From the NCBI GenBank assembly GCA_034090805.1, contig JAXDRV010000108.1, positions 1 through 18,075 of the forward strand: DNA of 18,075 nucleotides, written 5' to 3'. The stretch is from Ornithomonoglobus_A sp034090805 (GTDB taxonomy: Bacteria > Bacillota > Clostridia > UBA1381). The translations under genes and the position numbers were made by a program. Positions 7,360 to 13,699 of the stretch are shown piece after piece. The notes beneath the pieces were generated by a model, which worked only from the letters and a program-made list of their open reading frames with translations, was not told the DNA's origin and did no database searches. Positions within the stretch are counted from its first letter, which is position 1. Every line of letters begins with the position of its first letter.

Positions 7360-7836
7360 ATGAAACGACAGGATTACATATCATGGGACGAGTATTTTAT
7401 GGGAATAGCGATGCTTTCGGCCGAGAGGTCAAAGGACGGTCATACTCAGGTGGGAGCTTGTATCGTTGACGAAAACAACAAAATACTGTCACTGGGCTAC
7501 AACGGTATGCCGACAGGCTGCGATGATGATAAAATGCCGTGGGAGCGTACGGGAGAAAATCTTAACACAAAATATATGTATGTGTGCCATGCGGAGCTTA
7601 ACGCAATACTTAACACAAGAATACCTCTTAGGGGAGCAAAGCTTTATGTTACGCTGTTCCCGTGCAACGAGTGTGCAAAGGCGATTATCCAAAGCGGCAT
7701 ACGTGAGATAGTATATCTTTCGGACAAATACAGCGGCGAGGACGACAATACTGCGTCAAAGCGTATGTTCGATATGGTGGGAATCAAATACCGCCAATAC
7801 AAAAAAACGGGAAGAACGGTGGAAATTGAGCTATGA
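7360..7836 (+). CDS. dCMP deaminase (ComEB/Dcd-type zinc deaminase)
   Basis: A 158-residue cytoplasmic enzyme, normal length for the family, predicted to deaminate dCMP to dUMP for thymidylate synthesis. The zinc site is complete: HAE at 77-79 (His ligand, catalytic Glu) and PCNEC at 101-105 (two Cys ligands). The early TQVGACIVD and GYNGMPTGCDD segments are typical of bacterial and phage dCMP deaminases, and the latter region binds the nucleotide. The ATG follows AAGGAGG by 7 nt. Its stop overlaps the ATG of the next gene (ATGA at 7833-7836), so the two are translationally coupled. In other Firmicutes the same enzyme is called ComEB, found in a competence locus; nothing here ties it to competence. 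Confidence 0.93.
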   Translation: MKRQDYISWDEYFMGIAMLSAERSKDGHTQVGACIVDENNKILSLGYNGMPTGCDDDKMPWERTGENLNTKYMYVCHAELNAILNTRIPLRGAKLYVTLFPCNECAKAIIQSGIREIVYLSDKYSGEDDNTASKRMFDMVGIKYRQYKKTGRTVEIEL

Positions 7837-8081
7837 ATAAAAAATCAACAGGCAGGCTTATGCCGCTGCTTACGGGGCTTGTTTCACGAATGGAGGACAA
7901 CGCAGATTTTTTCGTAAGCCTGACGGCGGAATTTAAGTCGGGGACAAAGCCGTTTACTGCGGTGATAGAAAACGCAAAGTCGCCGTCGATAGACTATCAG
8001 GCGGTAAAGCGCAGCATAGCCGCCGGGGAATTGCGGGATTTTTGTGTGCCGAAGCGTCAAAGTACGACAGTGCAAGAGTGA
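7833..8081 (+). CDS. N-terminal fragment of the frameshifted methyltransferase
   Basis: This 82-residue frame starts at an ATG overlapping the dCMP deaminase stop codon. It is most likely the N-terminus of the methyltransferase that continues in another frame from 8042. Residues 1-70 (to the codon ttt at 8040-8042) read as natural protein; the last 12 residues are probably out-of-frame. If the T run at 8039-8043 had six bases instead of five, the text would read ...GELRDF-LCAEASKYDS... with no break and give a 380-residue protein. The fragment alone shows no domain that I recognise. Confidence 0.6.
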   Translation: MNKKSTGRLMPLLTGLVSRMEDNADFFVSLTAEFKSGTKPFTAVIENAKSPSIDYQAVKRSIAAGELRDFCVPKRQSTTVQE

Positions 8082-8974
8082 CCTACAGCGAGCGCGGTGC
8101 GAAAATAATAATTGACGCAGACGACAAGGGTGTGAAAATGCACCATGAGGACTCTGTTTCCGATGAAACAGCCGTCAGCGTTGTTCAAACGGGCAGAGAA
8201 TACGTGGTGAATCCGTCAATGGCAAAGGAGCTGCTTTCGGAAATAGGGATACTTGCCAAAAACGGAAAGATAAAAAACGACAAAATCCGCAAATACAATC
8301 AGATAGACTATTTTGTTGAGCTTATACAGGGAGTGTTAAAGGAACTGGGCGAGCGTGACGAGTACGTTATTCTCGATGCCGCCTGCGGAAAGAGCTATCT
8401 GTCGTTTGTGCTGAATTTTTATATGCGTGAGATTCTTAAAAAGAAGTGTCGGTTTATCGGAGTGGATTATTCCGAAACGGTCATAAGCGCATCAAAGAGG
8501 ACGGCGAAAAATCTAGGCTACAACAATATGGAATTTATACAGGCAGATCTGAATACATATATGCCGAAAAGCAAAATCGACCTTGTTATATCGCTTCATG
8601 CGTGCGATACTGCGACAGATATGGCTATGGGACTTGGTATACGCTGCGGAGCACGTGCGATCGTCTGTGTGCCGTGCTGTCACAAGGACATACTGAAGCA
8701 GTATTCATACGAGCCGTTTTCGATGATAACACGTCACGGAATATTAAAGGCACGTCTTGCCGATACTCTTACGGACGGCTTGAGAGCAGCATATCTTGAG
8801 GGAGCGGGATACAAGGTTTCGATGATTGAGTACATATCGCCTCTTGAAACGCCGAAAAATATTATGATAAGAGCGGTATATACGGGCAAGAAAAACAAAA
8901 AGTCCATGGAGGAATATGAGGAACTGAAAATGCTGATAAACGTAAACCCGGCAATAGAGAAATTTAGCAGGTAA
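8042..8974 (+). CDS. Class I SAM-dependent methyltransferase (Methyltransf_32-like), frameshifted from 7833-8081
   Basis: A frame of about 310 codons with no good start: it opens at a TTG without a ribosome site, and should be the continuation of 7833-8081. SAM-binding motif I is ILDAACGKSYLSFVL, followed by FIGVDYSETVI with the acidic ribose-binding residue. The motifs DLVISLHACDTATD and VCVPCCHKDI are characteristic of the Methyltransf_32/METTL25-RRNAD1 group; the substrate of the bacterial members is not known to me. The last two residues and the stop codon (8968-8974) lie inside the left end of the repeat element at 8968-9165. Removing the element gives the ending KFSIRS and a stop at 9187-9189, just before the Nudix gene. 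Whether the gene is dead, or the missing T is a sequencing error or a -1 slip on the T run, cannot be told here. Confidence 0.75.
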   Translation: MCAEASKYDSARVTYSERGAKIIIDADDKGVKMHHEDSVSDETAVSVVQTGREYVVNPSMAKELLSEIGILAKNGKIKNDKIRKYNQIDYFVELIQGVLKELGERDEYVILDAACGKSYLSFVLNFYMREILKKKCRFIGVDYSETVISASKRTAKNLGYNNMEFIQADLNTYMPKSKIDLVISLHACDTATDMAMGLGIRCGARAIVCVPCCHKDILKQYSYEPFSMITRHGILKARLADTLTDGLRAAYLEGAGYKVSMIEYISPLETPKNIMIRAVYTGKKNKKSMEEYEELKMLINVNPAIEKFSR

Positions 8975-9165
8975 TTGTAAAATTTGAGGTATTTCTGCTT
9001 GAGCTTCGGCTCAGACAATATTGCAAATTCTTACAAAACTATAAAAACTTGTAGGATTTGAGAGCGTTTTTGAGTTTGTTTGTACGAGTTACCGAAAGGG
9101 ATGTTTGAGTACGAATAAAATCAAAAACACTCTCAAATCCCAAACCGAAATTTTACGATCGCCTA
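8968..9165. repeat. MITE-like inverted-repeat element, copy C
   Basis: A 198-bp relative of the 1965-2234 element in the same orientation. The ends are caggtaattgtaaaattt and aaattttacgatcgccta; the core hairpin is 9054-9141. The left module (about 8984-9034) shares aatttgagg-tatttctg and the stretch around ggctcagaca with other copies. Flanking direct repeat agaaatttag occurs at 8958-8967 and 9167-9176, with one extra base on the right. It splits the methyltransferase gene from the Nudix gene. Confidence 0.8.
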
Positions 9166-9195
9166 TAGAAATTTAGTATAAGGAGTTAATGCAAA

Positions 9196-9729
9196 ATGGA
9201 ATATTATGAAAAATCAATCGCAACAAAAAGAATTTACGAGGGGCGTGTTATAAACGTTCGTGTTGACAAGGTGGAGCTGCCGGACGGCAGAATATCCGAC
9301 AGGGAAATCGTAGAGCATCACGGCGGCGTGGGAGTTATACCGGTAACAGAGGACGGCGAGGTGTTCATGGTGTCACAGTACAGAATTGCCGCAGGCTCCA
9401 TGATGCTTGAAATTCCTGCCGGAAAGCTTGAAAAGGGCGAGGACCCGCTTGAGTGCGGAAAGCGTGAGCTTATCGAGGAAACGGGATATGCCGGTTCGGA
9501 GTTTATACCTCTCGGCGAATATTACGCAACTCCCGGCTACTGCCAGGAAAAGCTTACGATATATCTTGCAAGGGGACTTGAATGGCAGGGACAAAACCTC
9601 GACGACGGAGAGTTTTTGAATGTAAAAAAATACAAGCTTGATGATTTGTACAAAATGGTAATGAACAATGAAATCTACGACTGCAAAACAGCCATCGCCA
9701 TTCTAAAAGCAAAGGCGATAGTCGGCTGA
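9196..9729 (+). CDS. nudF: Nudix hydrolase, ADP-ribose pyrophosphatase type
   Basis: A 177-residue cytoplasmic enzyme predicted to hydrolyse ADP-ribose to AMP and ribose 5-phosphate with Mg2+. The complete Nudix box is at residues 76-98: G76, E82, R90-E91, E94-E95, G97. The upstream HHGGVGVIPVTEDGEVFMVSQYR and the VPAGK-like IPAGK before the box are typical of NudF/YqkG proteins of this length. AAGGAG at about 9180-9185 is 10 nt from the ATG. That ribosome site lies just outside the repeat element and overlaps the former end of the methyltransferase gene, so the two were probably once one operon. Confidence 0.9.
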   Translation: MEYYEKSIATKRIYEGRVINVRVDKVELPDGRISDREIVEHHGGVGVIPVTEDGEVFMVSQYRIAAGSMMLEIPAGKLEKGEDPLECGKRELIEETGYAGSEFIPLGEYYATPGYCQEKLTIYLARGLEWQGQNLDDGEFLNVKKYKLDDLYKMVMNNEIYDCKTAIAILKAKAIVG

Positions 9730-9748
9730 AAATTGTGTAAAACGGATA

Positions 9749-9777
9749 TTGACAAAACGCAAAAAAGTATGTATAAT
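9749..9777 (+). promoter_or_regulatory. Consensus sigma-A promoter for hisZ
   Basis: TTGACA (9749-9754), a 17-bp spacer and TATAAT (9772-9777), both hexamers perfect. It is the strongest promoter in the window; transcription would begin near 9784. Confidence 0.9.
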
Positions 9778-9780
9778 ATG

Positions 9781-9804
9781 CTTTAGTGCTTTAATGCGCT
9801 AAAG
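9781..9804 (+). promoter_or_regulatory. Operator-like dyad at the hisZ transcription start
   Basis: Arms ctttagtgc (9781-9789) and gcgctaaag (9796-9804) surround tttaat, with one mismatch that is G-U in RNA. Placed right at the predicted start of transcription, it is where a repressor would block a strong promoter. A TrpR-family histidine regulator is one candidate (inference); a 5'-end mRNA hairpin is the alternative. Confidence 0.5.
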
Positions 9805-9827
9805 TGAAAACGGAAAGGATTTTTATA

Positions 9828-11159
9828 ATGTCAGATTGGAAGCTGCATACGCCGATGGGCGTAACGGATATACTGCCGGAGGAATGTACACGCAAAAAGG
9901 AGCTTGAGGCTGCGATGTGGTCGGTGTTTTCGTCGATCGGCTACAAGGAGGTAGAGGTTCCGACGTTTGAATTTTATGATTGCTATGCCGGTGCGGGCGG
10001 CGAAATATCGCAGGAAACGCTCTATAAATTTTTTGACGAACAGGGCAGAATACTTGCACTGCGCCCGGATTTTACGACTTCGATAGCAAGAATGGCGTCA
10101 ACAAAGCTTGCGGATAAGACGATGCCGCAGAGATATATGTATTCGGGGAATGTGTTCAGAATAGAGCAGTGCGAGGGCGCAAGGCGCAGGGAGTTTACCC
10201 AGTGCGGAATAGAGCTTATCGGTTCATATGCGCCGCAGGCGGACGCAGAGGTTATCTCTGCCGCAATGGAGGCGGTCATGGCTGCCGGAGTTGAGGATTT
10301 CACGATGGAGATAGGTCAGGTTGCGTTTTTCAACGGACTTGTGGAGCAGGCGGGACTTGACCGTGAGATGACGGAGCGGTTAAGAGAGCGCATAGATTCA
10401 AAGGACAGCGTCGGAATACAGGCGATAGTCGATAAGCTTGACATGGACGATGAGATAAAAAGGCTGATGGTTGAGCTGCCGTATATGTTCGGCGATATGA
10501 GCGTCCTTGAAAAGGCATATGTTCCGGGACTAAACGAAACGTCAAAGGTTGCGCTTGACAATTTAAAGCGCATTTACGAGCTGCTGTGCCTGTACGGCTT
10601 TGAGCAGTATATTTCGATAGATTTGGGAATGTTAAGGAGCATAGATTATTATACGGGAATAATCTTCAAGGGATATGCAAGAGGTCTCGGATTCCCGATA
10701 TGCGGCGGCGGACGGTACGACAAGCTGATGTCGGCATTCGGAGCACCTGCGGGAGCTGTCGGAGTTGCGATAGGCATAAACAGGCTGCTTGCGGCTCTGC
10801 CCTCGGAGGAAACAACGGGAGTAAGCTCCTCACTGATATTTGCGGAAAAGAACGCAGAGGGAATAGGCTATGATTTGGCATACAATCTGCGTGTGAACGG
10901 CTGTCTGGTAGAGTATTATATAGGCGGCGGAGATTATAAAGAGGCGGAAAAATACGCACTCGGCACAGACAGCGGCTGTATGCTGCGGGTTTTTGCGGAC
11001 GGGCGTCTGCTGATAAAGGATTTTGCACGGAACGAGGTTACGGAAACAACGGCAAATGAATTTTTGGGATATTATGATGAAGATGACGAGCATGACCATG
11101 ACCATGACTGCGGCTGCGGAGAGCATCACCATCATCACCACGACTGCGATTGCTGCTAA
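9828..11159 (+). CDS. hisZ: ATP phosphoribosyltransferase regulatory subunit HisZ, with a His/Cys-rich tail
   Basis: A 443-residue homologue of the catalytic core of histidyl-tRNA synthetase. HisZ forms a complex with short HisG and gives it histidine feedback control. Class II synthetase-like motifs are seen: TPMGVTDILPEE at the start, ALRPDFTTSIARM (motif 2 region), YRMYSGNVFRIEQ-like, and LGFPICGGGRYDKL near residue 290. The presence of a short HisG directly downstream, and absence of the HisRS anticodon-binding domain, decide for HisZ over HisS. The ATG at 9828 is preferred over the GTG at 9804 because GGAAAGG (9812-9818) lies between them. The last 27 or so residues (DEDDEHDHDHD...HHHHHHDCDCC) are rich in His, Cys and Asp, an added metal-binding-like tail not usual in the family. 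Confidence 0.9.
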   Translation: MSDWKLHTPMGVTDILPEECTRKKELEAAMWSVFSSIGYKEVEVPTFEFYDCYAGAGGEISQETLYKFFDEQGRILALRPDFTTSIARMASTKLADKTMPQRYMYSGNVFRIEQCEGARRREFTQCGIELIGSYAPQADAEVISAAMEAVMAAGVEDFTMEIGQVAFFNGLVEQAGLDREMTERLRERIDSKDSVGIQAIVDKLDMDDEIKRLMVELPYMFGDMSVLEKAYVPGLNETSKVALDNLKRIYELLCLYGFEQYISIDLGMLRSIDYYTGIIFKGYARGLGFPICGGGRYDKLMSAFGAPAGAVGVAIGINRLLAALPSEETTGVSSSLIFAEKNAEGIGYDLAYNLRVNGCLVEYYIGGGDYKEAEKYALGTDSGCMLRVFADGRLLIKDFARNEVTETTANEFLGYYDEDDEHDHDHDCGCGEHHHHHHDCDCC

Positions 11160-11164
11160 TAGTT

Positions 11165-11185
11165 AGGGGGACTCGCCGTCCCCCT
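11165..11185 (+). terminator. GC hairpin after hisZ, possible terminator or attenuator
   Basis: Arms aggggga/tccccct around ctcgccg, directly after the hisZ stop. There is no T-run, so complete termination is doubtful; hisG downstream has no clear promoter of its own and may depend on read-through. Confidence 0.4.
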
Positions 11186-11223
11186 ATGACCCCCTGCTTT
11201 CGGTTGACGGCGGGTTGGTGCCT

Positions 11224-11317
11224 GGGAATTTGAGATATGTTCGCTTAAGCTCGGCTCAGACATCTTCGCTGCCGCTCAGAACTCGCCGAGGCTCAACCGA
11301 AAACATCACAAATTCCC
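11224..11317. repeat. Solo inverted-repeat module related to the MITE left arm
   Basis: Arms gggaatttgagatatgtt (11224-11241) and aaacatcacaaattccc (11301-11317) match the left module of the element at 1965-2234 (aatttgagatgttt and aaacatcacaaatt). The inside shares aactcgccga and ctcaa with that element and ggctcagaca with 8968-9165. It has no core hairpin and no clear flanking repeat. It fills the centre of the 315-bp gap between hisZ and hisG. The rest of that gap has a bit of sequence (about 11381-11393, gccccgtaatc) that matches the complement of part of copy A. No gene is seen in it. Confidence 0.6.
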
Positions 11318-11474
11318 TTGGGGGAGTTTGTTAGTGATACATTTCTGCTTATGGAGCGGAAGGGAAACTGCCCCGTAATCAAAAATACAATCAAATCAAA
11401 TGCGGAAACCTCTGAAAAAAACGTACATTTCACAATTAATTGTACCTTATTCTGAACAAGAAAGGAAAATATAT

Positions 11475-12113
11475 ATGGATTATTTGACGGTTGCCCTTGC
11501 AAAGGGGCGTCTTGCGGAGCTTGCCATGGATATATTCACCGATATAGGCATGGACTGCTCCGAAATGAAAGAAAAAACAAGAAAGCTTATCTTCACAAAC
11601 GAGGATAAGAAAATGAAATTTATACTCGTAAAAGCGTCCGATGTTCCGACATACGTCGAGCATGGTGCGGCGGATATAGGCATTGTCGGCAAGGATACCT
11701 TGCTTGAGGAAAGCAGAAATTTGTATGAGCTTGTGGACATGGGCTTCGGAAAATGCAAAATGGCGGTCTGCGGACCTGTGGAGCTTAAGGGAAAATACGA
11801 TAAAATCACAGATCTGCGTGTAGCGTCCAAATACACTCACATTGCCTCGAAATTCTTTAACGAAACAAAGGGCATGACGGTTGAGATGATAAAATTAAAC
11901 GGCTCTGTGGAGCTTGCTCCGCTTGTGGGACTTTCGGACGTTATAGTGGATATTGTCGAAACGGGAAAGACGCTTAAGGAAAACGGTCTTGACGTGCTTG
12001 AGGATGTGTATCCGTTAAGTGCGCGGTTTGTGGTGAACAAGGTCAGCATGAAAATGGAAAAGGATCGTATAATGGACATAGTTGAAAAATTTAAGGAGAG
12101 GGCAGAGATCTGA
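11475..12113 (+). CDS. hisG: ATP phosphoribosyltransferase catalytic subunit HisG, short form
   Basis: A 212-residue enzyme for the first step of histidine synthesis, joining ATP and PRPP to give N1-(5-phosphoribosyl)-ATP. This is the short form, which lacks the C-terminal regulatory domain and needs HisZ. Key segments are LTVALAKGRLAELA at the N-terminus, GAADIGIVGKDTL, and the PRPP-binding loop VDIVETGKTLKENGL. The ATG at 11475 is chosen since AAGGAAA lies just before it; the earlier ATG at 11400 would add 25 residues that do not belong to the family. Its stop overlaps the hisA start by one base (TGATG). Confidence 0.93.
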   Translation: MDYLTVALAKGRLAELAMDIFTDIGMDCSEMKEKTRKLIFTNEDKKMKFILVKASDVPTYVEHGAADIGIVGKDTLLEESRNLYELVDMGFGKCKMAVCGPVELKGKYDKITDLRVASKYTHIASKFFNETKGMTVEMIKLNGSVELAPLVGLSDVIVDIVETGKTLKENGLDVLEDVYPLSARFVVNKVSMKMEKDRIMDIVEKFKERAEI

Positions 12114-12823
12114 TGAGAATTTATCCTGCGATAGATATAAAGGACGGGAAATGCGTTCGCCTTTTGCAGGGGCGCTTTTCCGATGTTACGGTATACGGCG
12201 ACGACCCGGCGGCGATGGCGAAAAAGTGGGAGTCGCTCGGCGGCGAGTACATTCACGTGGTTGACCTTGACGGAGCGTTAAAGGGTCATGGTGTGAATGC
12301 GGAAATAATCAAAAAAATATGCTCGTCCGTATCCGTACCCGTGCAGACGGGCGGCGGCATACGCACCATGGAGGATATAAAAGCAAAGCTTGACTGCGGA
12401 ATAAGCCGTGTGATAATCGGCACAAAGGCGGTTTCAAGTCCTGAATTTATCAAAAAGGCGGTAAGCGAATACGGCGATAAAATCGTTGTCGGAATAGACG
12501 CAAAGGACGGATATGTTGCCGTTGAGGGCTGGGAGAAATGCAGCGAATTTAAGGCGGTTGAATTTGCGGAGAAAATGACCGCACTCGGAGTCAAGACGAT
12601 AGTTTACACCGATATTTCAACGGACGGAACGTTAAAGGGACCGAACGTGGCGGCGATGGAGGAAATGGCAAAAAGCGTCAATGCCGATATTATAGCCTCC
12701 GGCGGCATAGGCAGTCTTGAGCATATAAAATCACTCGTTCCGACAGGTGTTGAGGGAGTTATAGTCGGACGTGCGCTTTACACGGGCAATGTTGATTTGT
12801 CCGAGGCGGTAAGGAGCGTCTGA
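12113..12823 (+). CDS. hisA: Phosphoribosylformimino-AICAR ribotide isomerase HisA
   Basis: A 236-residue TIM-barrel enzyme of the fourth histidine step, an Amadori-type isomerisation of ProFAR to PRFAR. Motifs: YPAIDIKDGKCVRLLQG with the catalytic Asp at residue 8; VPVQTGGGIR; VVGIDAKDG with the second catalytic Asp near 128; YTDISTDGTLKGPN; and the C-terminal phosphate-binding IIASGGIGS and GVIVGRALY. It overlaps hisG by one base and is followed within 2 bp by a TtcA-like gene. Its usual partners hisH and hisF are not in the window. Confidence 0.95.
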   Translation: MRIYPAIDIKDGKCVRLLQGRFSDVTVYGDDPAAMAKKWESLGGEYIHVVDLDGALKGHGVNAEIIKKICSSVSVPVQTGGGIRTMEDIKAKLDCGISRVIIGTKAVSSPEFIKKAVSEYGDKIVVGIDAKDGYVAVEGWEKCSEFKAVEFAEKMTALGVKTIVYTDISTDGTLKGPNVAAMEEMAKSVNADIIASGGIGSLEHIKSLVPTGVEGVIVGRALYTGNVDLSEAVRSV

Positions 12824-12824
12824 A

Positions 12825-13544
12825 ATGAAAAAGGTAATCAGCCTTACGAGGCGGGCAATAGAGGATTACGGCATGATAGAGGAGGGCGACAGAGTGGCTG
12901 TCGGAGTGTCCGGCGGCAAGGACAGCCTTGCTCTTTTGTGCGCTCTGGCGGAGCTTTCACGGTATTATCCCAAAAAATTTACGGTGGTTGCGCTTACCCT
13001 CGACATGGGCGGCGATTCGGATTTTTCAGCCATTGAGGAGCTGTGCACACGGTACGGAGTGGAGTATCATATAAAGCGCACAAATATATGGGAGGTTATT
13101 TTCGATATACGTAATGAAAAAAATCCCTGCTCGCTGTGCGCAAAAATGCGACGTGGTGCGCTGACGGATTTCGCTCTTGAGCATAACTGCCGCAAAATAG
13201 CGCTCGGACATCATAACGATGATGTTTTGGAAACGTTTTTCCTGAGCCTGATGTACGAGGGAAGAATACATTGCTTTTCGCCTGTGACGCATCTTGACAG
13301 GAGGGGCGTTTACCAGATAAGACCGATGATATACGTCCGTGAGCGTGATATACGGGGAGCGGTGCGCAATAATAACATAACGGTTGTAAAAAGCAAATGC
13401 CCCGCAGACGGCTTCACAAAGCGGCAGGAGATGAAGGAGCTGATAAAAAGGCTCGAAAAGGAGCAGCAGCCGGGACTTCGCAAGCGGCTGTTCAGAGCGA
13501 TACAGGACAGCGGCATAGACGGTTGGAGCAGAGATGGAATATAA
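12825..13544 (+). CDS. TtcA-like PP-loop ATPase, probable tRNA thiolation protein
   Basis: A 239-residue protein of the TtcA/TilS superfamily. The PP-loop SGGKDS at 29-34 binds ATP to activate a base for sulfur insertion. Cys102 and Cys105 (PCSLC) and Cys192 (KCPADG) match the three cysteines that hold a [4Fe-4S] cluster in TtcA, and LGHHNDDVLET is typical. TtcA makes 2-thiocytidine at tRNA position 32, but related proteins serve other thiolations, so the exact target is not certain. It begins 1 bp after the hisA stop codon and is the last gene of the his operon; a weak hairpin overlaps its stop. Confidence 0.87.
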   Translation: MKKVISLTRRAIEDYGMIEEGDRVAVGVSGGKDSLALLCALAELSRYYPKKFTVVALTLDMGGDSDFSAIEELCTRYGVEYHIKRTNIWEVIFDIRNEKNPCSLCAKMRRGALTDFALEHNCRKIALGHHNDDVLETFFLSLMYEGRIHCFSPVTHLDRRGVYQIRPMIYVRERDIRGAVRNNNITVVKSKCPADGFTKRQEMKELIKRLEKEQQPGLRKRLFRAIQDSGIDGWSRDGI

Positions 13545-13559
13545 CGGCAGTTTTGCCGT
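13544..13559 (+). terminator. Weak terminator hairpin after the TtcA-like gene
   Basis: Stem acggca/tgccgt with a gttt loop, overlapping the stop codon, and followed by a T-rich stretch interrupted by other bases. Confidence 0.45.
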
Positions 13560-13640
13560 CTGTCGGTATTTTGTTTGCAATCTGCACAATACTTTTCTGT
13601 TTTTTGCGTGTAAGTTTTAGTGGTAAAATTAAAAAAAAGG

Positions 13641-13669
13641 TTGTTTTTTTCCTTATTTTGCGATATAAT
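13641..13669 (+). promoter_or_regulatory. Sigma-A-type promoter for cysS
   Basis: TTGTTT (13641-13646), a 17-bp spacer and TATAAT (13664-13669). The leader is under 30 nt, which leaves no room for a T-box. Confidence 0.7.
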
Positions 13670-13699
13670 TATGTGTAATGATATATAGGAGAATTTGCA

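Noticed and set aside
9804..9827. GTG start eight codons upstream for hisZ
   Set aside because: It lies within the dyad at the transcription start and upstream of the ribosome site GGAAAGG that serves the ATG at 9828.
10830..11141. Minus-strand frames within hisZ, such as 10666-11028 and 10830-11141
   Set aside because: They are antisense shadows of hisZ; the Met/Val-rich start at 11141 is merely the complement of the His-rich tail.
11400..11474. ATG at 11400 as start of hisG
   Set aside because: It would add 25 residues not present in HisG; the ATG at 11475 has a ribosome site and starts the conserved LTVALAKGR.
13545..13699. T-box riboswitch before cysS
   Set aside because: A promoter lies at 13641-13669, leaving a leader under 30 nt; no antiterminator or T-box sequence is seen.
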